A stretch of DNA of 64,000 bases from Synechococcus sp. WH 8101 (GCF_004209775.1 NZ_CP035914.1:2232001-2296000); one strand, 5' to 3'; numbered from the stretch's first letter, positions 9,318-18,117 are shown. The notes: a model not told the origin generated them from the letters alone. Numbers and translations are program-made.

Positions 9318-9659
9318 TCAGCCGGGAGGCCAGGCCAGGGGACGACCACCGATCACGTGCACATGCAGATGAAACACGGTCTGGCCAGCCTCGGCGCCGC
9401 TGTTGATCACCGTGCGCCAGTCCTCCAGGCCCTCCTGTTTGGCCACCTTGGCCGCCACGAGCAACAGGTGACCGAGCAGGGCGGCATCGCTCTCGGTCGC
9501 CTCGCGCAGGCTCTCGATCGGTTGACGCGGAATCACCAGCACATGCACCGGTGCCTGGGGAGCGATATCGCGGAAGGCGAGGCACCGGTCGTCGCCATAC
9601 ACCTCATCGCAGGGAATCTCGCCCCGCAGGATCCGGGCAAAAATCGTGTCCTCAGCCAT
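9318..9659 (-). CDS. HIT family nucleotide hydrolase/transferase
   Basis: 113 residues with the histidine triad HLHVHVIGGR (about 97-106) and the family N-terminus MAEDTIFARILRGEIPCDEVY. HIT (HinT-like) proteins hydrolyse AMP-linked phosphoramidates; the physiological substrate is unclear. Normal length. First gene of the HIT-ABC transporter-HLIP run, with 25 bases to the next start. Divergent from comM. Confidence 0.95.
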   Translation of the reverse strand: MAEDTIFARILRGEIPCDEVYGDDRCLAFRDIAPQAPVHVLVIPRQPIESLREATESDAALLGHLLLVAAKVAKQEGLEDWRTVINSGAEAGQTVFHLHVHVIGGRPLAWPPG

Positions 9660-9744
9660 GGTGTTGGGGTGACATGGTGTTGCGACAGATCAGGGCAGGG
9701 GGTGTGACAGGCGGGGCATCCAATCCCTGCACCGCTATCCCTCA

Positions 9745-11280
9745 ATGCTGGCACGTTGCCTGAGCGCATCCATCGTCGGCCTCGACGCCCGTCCAGTGAC
9801 CGTGGAGGTGGATCTGGCGCCGGGTCTACCGGGCCTGCAGCTGGTGGGGTTGCCTGATACGGCGATTCAGGAATCCCGTGAACGGGTGCGCGCTGCACTG
9901 CGCAACAGCGGCTTCCGGGGCCCTCTGGTGCGCGTCGTGGTGAATCTGGCTCCGGCGGATCTGCGCAAGGAGGGACCGGCCTTCGATCTGCCGATCGCCC
10001 TGGCTCTGCTCGTGTCCAGCGGCCAACTCGATGCCCCCCTGCTGCAAGACCTCTGGTGCGCCGGCGAGTTAGGCCTCGATGGCAACCTCAGGCCCTGCCG
10101 GGGCATCCTGGCGGTAGCCAGCCTGGCCGCCGACCGGGGAGCCAGAGCCCTGGTGGTGCCAGCAGCGAACGCGGCAGAAGCGGCCCTGGTGCCCGGCCTG
10201 AGATTGCTGTGTGCCGAGTCTTTGGCAGACACCGTGGCCATGCTTCGGGGCGAGCAGCCCTGGAACGATCGACCGCAACCGCTGCAGGGACCCGTTGGAC
10301 AGCCAGCTCCAGCGGCCGCACCCGCTCCGGTGGTCGGCCAGGCTGTGGCTCAGCACGCCCTGGCCCTCGCGGCCGCCGGGGGCCATCACCTCCTCATGGT
10401 GGGGCCGCCGGGGTGCGGCAAGACGCTGTTAGCTCGCCACCTGCCTCAGCTTCTCCCCCCTTTGACGGAGCAGGAATCGCTTGAGATCACTCGCCTGCAC
10501 TCCATTGCAGGGGTGCTTCCCGAACCGATCACACTGTTGGAGCGCCGACCGTTTCGCGCTCCCCACCACAGCTGCTCCGTGGCCGCGCTGCTCGGGGGCG
10601 GCAGCAATCCGAAACCAGGGGAATTGAGCCTCGCCCATGGTGGCGTGCTGTTTCTTGATGAACTGGCCGAATTCCCCCGAGCCCTGCTCGATCAGCTGCG
10701 CCAACCGATCGAAGAGGGTGTGCTGTGGCTGAGCCGCGCCCGACTGAAATGCGCGTTTCCGTGCCGGCTGACCCTGGTGGCGGCCACCAACCCCTGTCCG
10801 TGCGGCTGGGATGGCGATGCCTCCCACCCCTGCCGCTGCCGCCCCACAGAGCGGCAGCGCTACTGGAACCGCCTATCTGGGCCACTACTCGACCGGCTCG
10901 ATCTGCAACTGAGGCTGCATCGCCTCCCCGCCCGAGATCTACGGCGGAGCCTGGACATGTCGGAATCAGACAACTCAGAGGTGCTGCAGCCGGAGAGAAT
11001 CCAACGGGCCCGGCAACGCATGCAGCAACGCAATCCTGCGGGCTGCCTCAACAGCAGCCTGAGTGGCTCAGCACTCGGGCGCATCGGCCAACTCTCCACG
11101 CAGGCCGTGGAGTGCTGGGAGCAGATCGTGAGCCAACGCCAACTTTCAGCCCGCAGCGGCTTGCGCCTGCTGCGGGTGGCCCGAACCCTCGCCGACCTCG
11201 AAGACAAAGACGCTGTGGGCAAGGGCCACATTGCGGAAGCCCTCTGCTTCCGCAGTTTTGATCAGCTGATCAAGGCCTGA
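9745..11280 (+). CDS. comM: YifB/ComM family Mg-chelatase-like AAA+ ATPase
   Basis: 511 residues. The N-terminal LonC-like fold begins MLARCLSASIVGLDARPV with VGLPDTAIQESRERV. Walker A is MVGPPGCGKTLLARHLP (about 218-234), Walker B GVLFLDELAEFPR (about 310-322), and the Mg-chelatase-like C-terminus includes a Cys-rich insert (NPCPCGWDGD...CRC). In Vibrio, ComM is a hexameric helicase promoting branch migration during natural transformation; the same role here is inference from the family. Followed by a terminator-like hairpin at 11431-11456. Confidence 0.93.
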   Translation: MLARCLSASIVGLDARPVTVEVDLAPGLPGLQLVGLPDTAIQESRERVRAALRNSGFRGPLVRVVVNLAPADLRKEGPAFDLPIALALLVSSGQLDAPLLQDLWCAGELGLDGNLRPCRGILAVASLAADRGARALVVPAANAAEAALVPGLRLLCAESLADTVAMLRGEQPWNDRPQPLQGPVGQPAPAAAPAPVVGQAVAQHALALAAAGGHHLLMVGPPGCGKTLLARHLPQLLPPLTEQESLEITRLHSIAGVLPEPITLLERRPFRAPHHSCSVAALLGGGSNPKPGELSLAHGGVLFLDELAEFPRALLDQLRQPIEEGVLWLSRARLKCAFPCRLTLVAATNPCPCGWDGDASHPCRCRPTERQRYWNRLSGPLLDRLDLQLRLHRLPARDLRRSLDMSESDNSEVLQPERIQRARQRMQQRNPAGCLNSSLSGSALGRIGQLSTQAVECWEQIVSQRQLSARSGLRLLRVARTLADLEDKDAVGKGHIAEALCFRSFDQLIKA

Positions 11281-11284
11281 AGCT

Positions 11285-11422
11285 CTAGCGCTTGGGAGCG
11301 TCGCGATAGGGCTGGGCGCCGATCGGGGGAGGCTGATGCTGCTTCTCCTCCCGGGGATTCCCCAGAGCATGGGACAAGCTGTCGCCGAACCAATGGCGTA
11401 AGCCTTTGAGTGTGAAATCCAT
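11285..11422 (-). CDS. Small conserved-type protein, 45 residues
   Basis: A short frame: MDFTLKGLRHWFGDSLSHAL, then a Pro/Gln/Glu-rich tail ending RDAPKR. Support: ATG at 11422 is preceded at 5-nt spacing by a strong Shine-Dalgarno (GGGAGG, plus-strand 11428-11433), and composition is protein-like with an amphipathic N-terminus. No known domain is recognised. The SD overlaps a 9-bp hairpin (separate entry). It is the last gene of a leftward group (DUF3747 protein, rpsU) and is convergent with comM, 4 bases from its stop. Confidence 0.6.
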   Translation of the reverse strand: MDFTLKGLRHWFGDSLSHALGNPREEKQHQPPPIGAQPYRDAPKR

Positions 11423-11430
11423 GACCGCCT

Positions 11431-11462
11431 CCCAGACTGCGTACCTTCAGTCTGGGATTTTT
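11431..11462. promoter_or_regulatory. 9-bp hairpin: terminator for comM and SD-masking candidate
   Basis: Perfect inverted repeat CCCAGACTG / CAGTCTGGG (11431-11439 and 11448-11456) with an 8-nt loop, followed on the plus strand by ATTTTT: a rho-independent-like terminator for the rightward comM transcript. In minus-strand RNA the same stem's 3' arm contains the GGG of the GGGAGG Shine-Dalgarno of the 45-residue gene, so folding would partly hide that ribosome-binding site. The structure is seen directly; the regulatory role is inference. Confidence 0.6.
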
Positions 11463-11550
11463 GTCAGTGAACGCCAACAGGTGATCATGCGCATTTCCGA
11501 CCTTCGCAAGCCTTGGATCCAGGCTTGATCAGCAACGGCTCACCGGCCGA

Positions 11551-11721
11551 TCAGCGACGGCGGCGGCGCTGCTGTGCCTTGCGCTTGTACTTCTCAATCG
11601 GGGTCTCGTGATGACGCAGACGCTTGAGGTCGGCAAAGATTCCGGCCTTGGACACCTGACGCTTGAAGCGACGCAGAGCTGATTCGATGCCTTCGTTTTC
11701 TCCGACCGTGACCTGAGTCAT
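11551..11721 (-). CDS. rpsU: 30S ribosomal protein S21
   Basis: 56 residues: [20 protein letters not shown], the S21 core, and the Lys/Arg-rich end [14 protein letters not shown]21 joins the 30S platform late and aids mRNA base-pairing at initiation. ATG at 11721 is chosen; the frame is open further upstream but that part is unrelated and runs into the DUF3747 gene. Downstream of the DUF3747 gene by 49 bases. Confidence 0.97.
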   Translation of the reverse strand: MTQVTVGENEGIESALRRFKRQVSKAGIFADLKRLRHHETPIEKYKRKAQQRRRRR

Positions 11722-11770
11722 GCAGTAAGCAAGGTTGTCCAGCCGATCAATGTAGCAACCGGCCGGAGCG

Positions 11771-12388
11771 TCAAGGGTTGGCGGGTGTCGGGGGTTCGGC
11801 AGCCGCAGGGGCTGGCTCCGCGTCGGCACCTGGCCAGGACTCCCTGTAGACATACAGATGGCCGAGGGTTTTCTTGCCGTACTGACGACGACGCAACGAC
11901 CAGCCCGGCTCCATCACCAGTTGCAGGAAGTCGCTTCCGGGGCCACCAGCGCGGGCGATCAATAAGGTCGGCTGGGAGGGATCCCGGGTGGGCACCGCCA
12001 ACAGCTCCACATCAGAACCCGTCTTCACCACCGACAACCGATACCGGGTTCCCAAGTCATCAGCACCGATCCGCAGGGAGTAGCCGTTGCCATCGATGTA
12101 GCGGTTGCAGATTCCCGTGAAGTCGAAGGTGGCCAGCAGCGGATCCACCACGGCAGGCGAGGAACCGGAAACGGCGTAACAGGGTCGTTTGCTGCTGCGC
12201 TGCTCATAAATGTTCAGCTGCGCCGATTCCCCCTTGCCGATCGGGGCGGCCACCAGGATGAACCGGGTCTCCTCGACGGGAGCGGCCGTGAACAACGATC
12301 CCTGCGCCCGCACCGATGGGCTGGCGACCGTCGCCAGGGAGCCAGCGGTCAGAGCGGAAGCGAGGGCTATCGAAAAAAAACGGACCAT
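11771..12388 (-). CDS. Secreted DUF3747 family protein
   Basis: 205 residues. Sec signal peptide ([20 protein letters not shown], cleavage near SVRAQG), then the DUF3747 core: FILVAAPIG near residue 43, [40 protein letters not shown] and [20 protein letters not shown]. The tail is Pro/Ala-rich. The family is cyanobacterial, exported and of unknown function. Two cysteines (about 69 and 93) could form a disulfide. rpsU lies downstream on the same strand. Confidence 0.82.
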   Translation of the reverse strand: MVRFFSIALASALTAGSLATVASPSVRAQGSLFTAAPVEETRFILVAAPIGKGESAQLNIYEQRSSKRPCYAVSGSSPAVVDPLLATFDFTGICNRYIDGNGYSLRIGADDLGTRYRLSVVKTGSDVELLAVPTRDPSQPTLLIARAGGPGSDFLQLVMEPGWSLRRRQYGKKTLGHLYVYRESWPGADAEPAPAAAEPPTPANP

Positions 12389-12449
12389 CCGGTAGGGGGA
12401 AGGAACTGGAGCGGATCGTAAAAGTCAGCGCAAGAAAGAGCGATGGCGC

Positions 12450-12647
12450 TCAGGCCGGTTTGTTGAGACGAATCGCTACCAGGAGAGAGCCCACGGTGGC
12501 TGGAGCACTGAGGCCCAGAATCCATCCGGTGGTGACCTGACCAAGCTCGGGGTTGCCGTAGGCCAGCTCGAACACCGATCCGGTGGCGGCGATGCCCAGC
12601 ACACAGGCCAGGGCGAGAAAAACGCCGGCAAGAGGTTTCATCGGCAT
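12450..12647 (-). CDS. Small two-span membrane protein
   Basis: 65 residues with hydrophobic segments at about 5-28 (LAGVFLALACVLGIAATGSVF) and 40-60 (GWILGLSAPATVGSLLVAI), separated by a short loop YGNPELGQVTT. No family recognised. It starts 3 bases after the def stop, so it is probably translated from the same mRNA. ATG at 12641 (third residue) is an alternative start. Confidence 0.65.
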   Translation of the reverse strand: MPMKPLAGVFLALACVLGIAATGSVFELAYGNPELGQVTTGWILGLSAPATVGSLLVAIRLNKPA

Positions 12648-12650
12648 GAC

Positions 12651-13256
12651 TCAGGCCAGGGGGCGAACATCAACAGCCTTGAACCCGTGCTCGTTCAGCT
12701 CCCGGTTGCGATTGCCTTCATCGGTGACGCGATCCACGAACAGCACCCCTTGGAGATGGTCCATCTCGTGCTGAATGCAGCGGGCCATCAAGCCATCGGC
12801 CTTCATGGTGCGCGGGCGGCCCATTTCATCCCGATAGCTGAGCTGGATGGCGCTGGGACGCACCACATCCAGGTACACACCGGGGATACTCAGGCAACCC
12901 TCTTCATAGGTATCGACGGAGGCACTGGCGCTGGTGATTTCAGGGTTGATCAGCACCAGCGGAGGCGCAGCGGCATTTTCGATATCCAGATCGATCACCA
13001 GCAGCTGTTTGTGCACACCCACCTGCGGCGCGGCGAGGCCGATGCCCCGGGCGGTGTACATGCTGCGCAGCATGTCGCGGGCCAGGTCCCGTACCGCCGC
13101 ATCCACCTTGCTGATGCGCTTGGCAGGTTGACGGAGCACCCGATCGCCAAGGGTGTGGATCTCAAGCGGAGCCACGTCCAGAGGCTCCTTGGTCACCGCG
13201 ACGGCAGTGCTACTGCGTTCGGCTGTCCGGGCCAGCTGGGCGAAGCTTCGAGCCAA
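12651..13256 (-). CDS. def: Peptide deformylase
   Basis: Removes the N-formyl group from nascent proteins; metal-dependent. All three catalytic motifs are present: GIGLAAPQVG (about 72-81), EEGCLSIPG (about 118-126, metal-ligand Cys) and QHEMDHLQG (about 162-170, metal-ligand His pair and catalytic Glu). 201 residues, with an N-terminal extension of about 30 residues typical of cyanobacterial PDF1B enzymes. Divergent from the S9 peptidase gene. Confidence 0.97.
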   Translation of the reverse strand: MARSFAQLARTAERSSTAVAVTKEPLDVAPLEIHTLGDRVLRQPAKRISKVDAAVRDLARDMLRSMYTARGIGLAAPQVGVHKQLLVIDLDIENAAAPPLVLINPEITSASASVDTYEEGCLSIPGVYLDVVRPSAIQLSYRDEMGRPRTMKADGLMARCIQHEMDHLQGVLFVDRVTDEGNRNRELNEHGFKAVDVRPLA

Positions 13257-13348
13257 GATTCCGTTCTCCGCGGGTCGTGAGCGTGGCTTGATCTTAGGCA
13301 GCTCAGCCGGTCAGCCTCAGGGCTACAGCCGCCACCGCAGCGCCCGCC

Positions 13349-15325
13349 ATGCCCACACCCCTGGCCGCCCGGATCGCCCTGGGCCGATCACCGGTTCTGC
13401 GAGAACCCCGCCTGATCGGCGACTGGGTGCTCTGGCTCGAGCAACGCCCCCAGGACAAGGGGCGCACCACCGCCCTGATCCGCCGCTGGGGGGCCGATCC
13501 CCAGGCCATGCAGGAACTGACGCCAGCGCCGATCAACCTGCGCAGCCGCGTGCACGATTACGGCGGCGGCGTTCTGGCCGCATCCAGCGATGGCGATCAG
13601 TTGCTGCTGGTGTGGATCGATGATCAAGACGGCTGTCTGTGGAGCCAGAGCTGGTGCGGCCTGTCCGCAGCGGAGGCCATGACCCTGACCGCCCTGGGGC
13701 CAGCCCGCCGTCTCAGTCGGCCCGGCTCGGTGTTGGCCGATGGTCTGATCGATACCGGCCGCCGGCGCTGGCTGGGGATCTGCGAACGAGACGGTCGGGA
13801 CTGGCTGGTGAGCGTCGCTCTCGATGCCGAGGAGCAGGAACCGGAGGTGGTGCACCAAGCGCAGGATTTCGCGGGCTACGCCAGCTTGAGCCCCGGCGGC
13901 GATCGCCTCGCCTGGGTGGAATGGCAGCAACCGGCCATGCCCTGGGACGCCAGCCAGCTCTGGGCCTCGGAGCTCGATGGCGAGGGCCGGATCATCGAAC
14001 CGGTGCTGATGGCGGGAAGCCGTAGCAACGCTGGTGGCCAGCCTGTGTCGGTGTTTCAACCGCTTTGGCTCCCGGATGGACGGCTGGTGGTGAGCGAAGA
14101 CAGCAGCGGTTGGTGGAATCTGATCCACACAGAACCGACGCCGGATCTGCACGCACCGCTATGGCAGCGCCCCTGGCCGATGCAGGCGGAAACCGCCATG
14201 CCCCAGTGGGTGTACGGCATGCGCACCACGGCCTGGGATGGGGAGCAGCTGCTGGCCACGGTCTGCAGCGAGGGGACGTGGGCCCTGAAACGACTGGGCG
14301 ATAACGGTGAGGTGGGCTCCATTGCGCAACCGTTCGACGACCTGGCCGGCCTGCAGGCGCATGAGGGGCGGGCCGTGGCGATTGCCAGCAACAGCCGCAC
14401 GGGGCAAGGATTGCTGGAACTTGATCTGGCCAGCGGCCAGTGGCGTCACCTGCCGGCGATGGAGGCGGTGCTGCCCGCCGAGACGATCAGCGTGGCCAAG
14501 CCGCTGTGGTTCAACGGCGCCGGTGGTGATCGCACCCATGCCTGGTACTACCCACCCAGCACGAGTACCGATGGCGCGGCTCCCCTGCTCGTGAAGAGCC
14601 ACAGCGGCCCCACCGCCATGGCCCGCCGCGGCCTCAGCCTGGGCATCCAGTTCTGGACGTCTCGCGGCTGGGGGGTGGTGGATGTGAACTACGGCGGCTC
14701 CACTGGATTTGGACGCGCCTACCGGGAGCGGCTGAAGGGAGGCTGGGGCGTGGTGGATGTGGAAGACTGCGCCGCCGCCGCTCGAGCCCTGATCGCCTCC
14801 GGTGCGGCCCATCCCGATCAGATCGCGATCGAAGGCGGCAGTGCCGGTGGTTTCACCACCCTGGCCTGTCTCTGCTTCACCGAGGTGTTCGGCGTGGGGG
14901 CCTGCCGTTATGCCGTGAGCGACCTCGGTGCCATGGCCAGCGACACGCATCGCTTCGAAGCGCGCTATCTCGATGGTCTGGTGGGTGCCTGGCCACAGGA
15001 GCGGAGCCGTTATGACGCCCGCTCACCCCTGCAACACGCCGAACAGATCCGCTGCCCGGTGATCTTCTTCCAGGGCCTGAAGGATCGGGTGGTGCCACCG
15101 GAGCAGACGGAGCGCATGGCAGCGGCTCTGCGAGCCAATGGGGTGCCGGTGGAGGTGCGCACCTTCGCGGCGGAGGGGCATGGCTTCCGCGACAGCCAGG
15201 TGCAGATCGACGTGCTGGACGCAACGGAACGGTTCTTCCGCACCCATCTCAAGCTTCCGGATCCGTCTGGCCATAGTGCAAACCGCGAAACTGAGCCTGC
15301 ACCGCCGCCATCTGGGCAGCCGTGA
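13349..15325 (+). CDS. S9 family (prolyl oligopeptidase-like) serine peptidase
   Basis: 658 residues. The N-terminal two-thirds is a WD/TolB-type beta-propeller that gates the active site. The C-terminal alpha/beta hydrolase domain carries the catalytic Ser in EGGSAGGF (about 498), Asp in GLKDRVVPPEQ (about 578) and His in EGHGFRD (about 611). Closest in layout to dipeptidyl/acylaminoacyl-peptidases. No signal peptide, so cytoplasmic. The last 77 bases overlap, tail to tail, the end of the aldolase gene on the other strand. Confidence 0.93.
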   Translation: MPTPLAARIALGRSPVLREPRLIGDWVLWLEQRPQDKGRTTALIRRWGADPQAMQELTPAPINLRSRVHDYGGGVLAASSDGDQLLLVWIDDQDGCLWSQSWCGLSAAEAMTLTALGPARRLSRPGSVLADGLIDTGRRRWLGICERDGRDWLVSVALDAEEQEPEVVHQAQDFAGYASLSPGGDRLAWVEWQQPAMPWDASQLWASELDGEGRIIEPVLMAGSRSNAGGQPVSVFQPLWLPDGRLVVSEDSSGWWNLIHTEPTPDLHAPLWQRPWPMQAETAMPQWVYGMRTTAWDGEQLLATVCSEGTWALKRLGDNGEVGSIAQPFDDLAGLQAHEGRAVAIASNSRTGQGLLELDLASGQWRHLPAMEAVLPAETISVAKPLWFNGAGGDRTHAWYYPPSTSTDGAAPLLVKSHSGPTAMARRGLSLGIQFWTSRGWGVVDVNYGGSTGFGRAYRERLKGGWGVVDVEDCAAAARALIASGAAHPDQIAIEGGSAGGFTTLACLCFTEVFGVGACRYAVSDLGAMASDTHRFEARYLDGLVGAWPQERSRYDARSPLQHAEQIRCPVIFFQGLKDRVVPPEQTERMAAALRANGVPVEVRTFAAEGHGFRDSQVQIDVLDATERFFRTHLKLPDPSGHSANRETEPAPPPSGQP

Positions 15326-15926
15326 GCTGGAGAGGTTCGCCCAGCTGCAACGCCTGGAGATACATCCGCGCCAGGGTCTCCACCTCGATGGCGACCCGCA
15401 GCGCCTGATCGAGATCCGATCCCAGGCTCACCAGGCCATGACGGGCCAGCAGACAGGCCTGACGATCGCGCAGGGCCTCCACCGCATGGCTGGACAGCTC
15501 CGCCGTGCCGAAGGTGGCATAGGGGGCACAGCGGACGTCATCACCCCCCGCCACAGCCACCATGTAATGAAAAGGAGGAATCGGCCGGTCATGACAGGCC
15601 AGGGCGGTGGCGTGCACGGGATGGCAATGGAGCACGGCCATCGCCTCCGAACGGGAGGCCAGCACATCCGCATGCAGCCGCCACTCCGAGGACGGGCGCC
15701 GTTGCGGCTGGCCGGGCTGCAGCGGCTGGCCCGACAGATCCAGGGCCACCAGATCGCCGGGCTCCATCTGCTCATAGGGCAGGGAACTGGGGGTGATCAG
15801 CATCCCGCCGGGAAGGCGCGCTGAAAGATTGCCGGAGGTGCCCTGGTTGATGCCACTGGCCTGCATGCGGCGCGCCACGGTCACCAGCTGCTCGCGAAGC
15901 TCCTGTTCGCTCATGGAGGTCAGCAT
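15249..15926 (-). CDS. Class II aldolase (FucA-like), probable 5-deoxy/5-methylthio-ribulose-1-P aldolase
   Basis: 225 residues of the class II aldolase/adducin family. NQGTSGNLSARLPGGMLITP, PSSEWRLHADVL (catalytic Glu), VLHCHPVHATAL (two metal-binding His), APYATFGTAELS and ARHGLVSLG (third His) resemble L-fuculose-1-phosphate aldolase more than MtnB dehydratase. Its start overlaps the mtnA stop by one base (TGATG, 15924-15928), so the two are translationally coupled. MtnA plus a FucA-like aldolase is the arrangement of the known DHAP shunt that splits 5-methylthioribulose-1-P or 5-deoxyribulose-1-P to DHAP and an aldehyde; that assignment is inference from context. Alternative start at 15914. 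Confidence 0.85.
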   Translation of the reverse strand: MLTSMSEQELREQLVTVARRMQASGINQGTSGNLSARLPGGMLITPSSLPYEQMEPGDLVALDLSGQPLQPGQPQRRPSSEWRLHADVLASRSEAMAVLHCHPVHATALACHDRPIPPFHYMVAVAGGDDVRCAPYATFGTAELSSHAVEALRDRQACLLARHGLVSLGSDLDQALRVAIEVETLARMYLQALQLGEPLQLTAAQMAAVQAQFRGLHYGQTDPEA

Positions 15927-17032
15927 CAGGCGTAGAGATTGCGTAGACCGTCTTCACTGGCGGGAGCCACGCCCCGTTCGGTGATCAGCGCCGTCACCAG
16001 CCGGGCCGGGGTCACATCAAAGGCGGGGTTGAAGCCTTCGCTGCCATCGGGGCTGAGTTGCACGGTGGCCAGCTCACCGGCTGCCGGCTCGCCATCCACA
16101 CGCCCCTGGATGTGGGTCACCTCCCGGGCACTGCGCGCTTCGATCGGGATCTCCGCCACACCATCGTCGATCGTCCAGTCGATCGTGGAGGCGGGCAGGG
16201 CCACATAGAAGGGCACGTCGTTGTCGTGGGCGGCGAGGGCCTTGAGATAGGTGCCGATCTTGTTGCACACATCACCGCGGCGGGTGGTGCGATCGGTGCC
16301 CACGATCACCGCATCCACCTGGCCGTGCTGCATCAGGTGGCCGCCGGCGTTATCCACAATCACAGTGTGGGGCACGCCCTCACGGCCCAGCTCATAGGCC
16401 GTGAGCGAAGCGCCCTGGTTGCGGGGGCGTGTTTCATCCACCCACACATGAATGTTGAGGCCGGCGCGGTGGGCCTTGTAGATCGGCGCCAGGGCCGTGC
16501 CCCAATCCACGGTGGCCAGCCAACCGGCGTTGCAGTGGGTCAACACATTGAAGGGCTGACCCTGGCGCTCAGCGGGCCGCGCCGCTGCCAGCTGCTGGAC
16601 AATCGCCAGGCCGTGCTCGCCAATGGCCTCGCACATGGCCACGTCTTCATCGGCGATAGCCGCCGCTTCCGCCTTGGCCGCCTCGGCCCGCTCAGCTGGG
16701 GGGAGCGGCGCCACACGATCGCGCACCCGCTCCAGGGCCCAGCGCAGATTCACCGCCGTGGGCCGGGTGGCATTGAGCTGCTCAAACGCCGCCGCCAGTG
16801 CGGCATCGCTCGGGTCCACTTGCAGGGCCAGCATCAGCCCATAGGCGCCGGTCACGCCGATCAGAGGCGCGCCCCGCACCACCATCGTGCGAATCGCCTC
16901 AGCCGCCTCGTCGCAACTGCGCAGCGTGCGCGTGGTGAACTGATGCGGCAGCTGGATCTGATCGATCACCCCGATCGAGCAGCCATCAGGCTCCAACCAG
17001 ATCGTGCGCCAAGGCTTGCCGTCGATCTTCAT
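15926..17032 (-). CDS. mtnA: S-methyl-5-thioribose-1-phosphate isomerase
   Basis: Converts 5-methylthioribose-1-P (and often 5-deoxyribose-1-P) to the ribulose-1-P form in methylthioadenosine salvage. 368 residues from ATG 17032, the normal length. Motifs: [15 protein letters not shown] (substrate-phosphate loop), [19 protein letters not shown] with the catalytic Cys, and [20 protein letters not shown] with the catalytic Asp. The longer frame to 17053 overlaps the divergent phosphoesterase region and is not needed. Coupled to the downstream aldolase. No mtnB, mtnC or mtnD is in the window. Confidence 0.96.
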   Translation of the reverse strand: MKIDGKPWRTIWLEPDGCSIGVIDQIQLPHQFTTRTLRSCDEAAEAIRTMVVRGAPLIGVTGAYGLMLALQVDPSDAALAAAFEQLNATRPTAVNLRWALERVRDRVAPLPPAERAEAAKAEAAAIADEDVAMCEAIGEHGLAIVQQLAAARPAERQGQPFNVLTHCNAGWLATVDWGTALAPIYKAHRAGLNIHVWVDETRPRNQGASLTAYELGREGVPHTVIVDNAGGHLMQHGQVDAVIVGTDRTTRRGDVCNKIGTYLKALAAHDNDVPFYVALPASTIDWTIDDGVAEIPIEARSAREVTHIQGRVDGEPAAGELATVQLSPDGSEGFNPAFDVTPARLVTALITERGVAPASEDGLRNLYA

Positions 17033-17097
17033 GGGATGCGTTGCCGGGGCCAATGCTCCATGCTGCCCGTCGACCGCACCAGTCGCCCGTCAGCCCC

Positions 17098-18117
17098 ATG
17101 CCCCTGCGCCGCCGCCAGCTGCTCCAGCTCGCCGCCGCCGGCGCAGGCAGCGGTGCCTGGTGGCTGCTCGGGCAACAGCAGCAGCCGGCCACGGCGGCCC
17201 CCAGCAGCACCCCTGATCTGCGCCTCGGCCTGATCAGCGACCTCAACAGCAGCTACGGCTCCACCACCTACATCCCGCAGGTGAGCCAGGGCCTCCAGCA
17301 GCTGCTGGCACTGCAACCCGCCCTCGTGGTGTGCGCCGGCGACATGGTGGCCGGCCAGAAACGGGGCCTCAGCGCCGGCCAGCTGGATGGGATGTGGGAG
17401 AGCTTCGCTCGCACGGTGCTGGCACCTGTGCGCCAGGCCGGCCTGCCCTTCCTGCCGGCCGTCGGCAACCACGACGGCTCACCCGGTTTTGCAGCCGATC
17501 GGGCTGCCGTGCGCCGCTTCTGGACGCCGCGCCGCCAGGCCCTCGGCCTGCGCTTCGTGGATGCGGGCGATTTCCCCTTCCACTACAGCGCCCTGCAGAA
17601 CGATGTGTTCTGGCTGGTGTGGGATGCCAGCTCCGGCCGTATCCCCTCCGGCCAGCTCAGCTGGGCCCGCCAGCAACTGGCCAGCCCTGAAGCGCGCCAG
17701 GCACGGCTGCGGCTGGTGGTGGGGCACCTGCCCCTCGTTGGCGTAAGCCAGGGGCGTGACCGTGCCGGCGAAACACTGGATCAGGCAGCCGCCGTGCAGA
17801 ACCTGCTGGAGCAGGGCCGCGTGCAGGCCTACATCAGCGGCCACCAGCACGCCTGGTTCCCCGCCCGCCGCGGCCAGCTGGACCTGATCCATCTGGGGGC
17901 GATGGGCAGCGGCCCCAGACGGCTTCTCCAGGGAGGCATTCCGCCTCAGCAGACTTACACCACCCTCGACATCAACTGGCCAGAGAACTCCCTGGCGGAG
18001 ACCACCTATGCGGTGGCCAGCGGCCAACCCGTGGCCTGGAGCCGCCTACCCGCCACCTTGATGGACCGCACCGGCGGCCTCAACCGCAACGCTCAGGCGC
18101 GATCAATCCGCCGGTAG
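17098..18117 (+). CDS. Exported metallophosphoesterase
   Basis: 339 residues. Calcineurin-like phosphoesterase motifs in order: GLISDLNSSYG (metal site, Asp then Asn where a His is more usual), CAGDMV, GNHDG, VVGHLPL and ISGHQHAW. The N-terminus MPLRRRQLLQLAAAGAGSG has a double arginine and a mild hydrophobic core, suggesting Tat export; a periplasmic or surface phosphatase is likely, substrate unknown. ATG at 17098 places the RR motif at the N-terminus; the upstream ATG at 17041 would bury it. Tail overlaps the DUF1543 gene by 25 bases. Confidence 0.87.
   Translation: MPLRRRQLLQLAAAGAGSGAWWLLGQQQQPATAAPSSTPDLRLGLISDLNSSYGSTTYIPQVSQGLQQLLALQPALVVCAGDMVAGQKRGLSAGQLDGMWESFARTVLAPVRQAGLPFLPAVGNHDGSPGFAADRAAVRRFWTPRRQALGLRFVDAGDFPFHYSALQNDVFWLVWDASSGRIPSGQLSWARQQLASPEARQARLRLVVGHLPLVGVSQGRDRAGETLDQAAAVQNLLEQGRVQAYISGHQHAWFPARRGQLDLIHLGAMGSGPRRLLQGGIPPQQTYTTLDINWPENSLAETTYAVASGQPVAWSRLPATLMDRTGGLNRNAQARSIRR

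Noticed and set aside
8357-9406. 349-codon plus-strand frame opposite the ABC transporter
   Set aside because: His/Gln/Glu-rich, no domain; it is the antisense shadow of a clear minus-strand gene in GC-rich DNA.
11422-11529. 35-codon plus-strand ORF starting at the hairpin
   Set aside because: Formed largely by the inverted repeat and its T-run; no SD, no protein character, and it runs through a terminator-like element.
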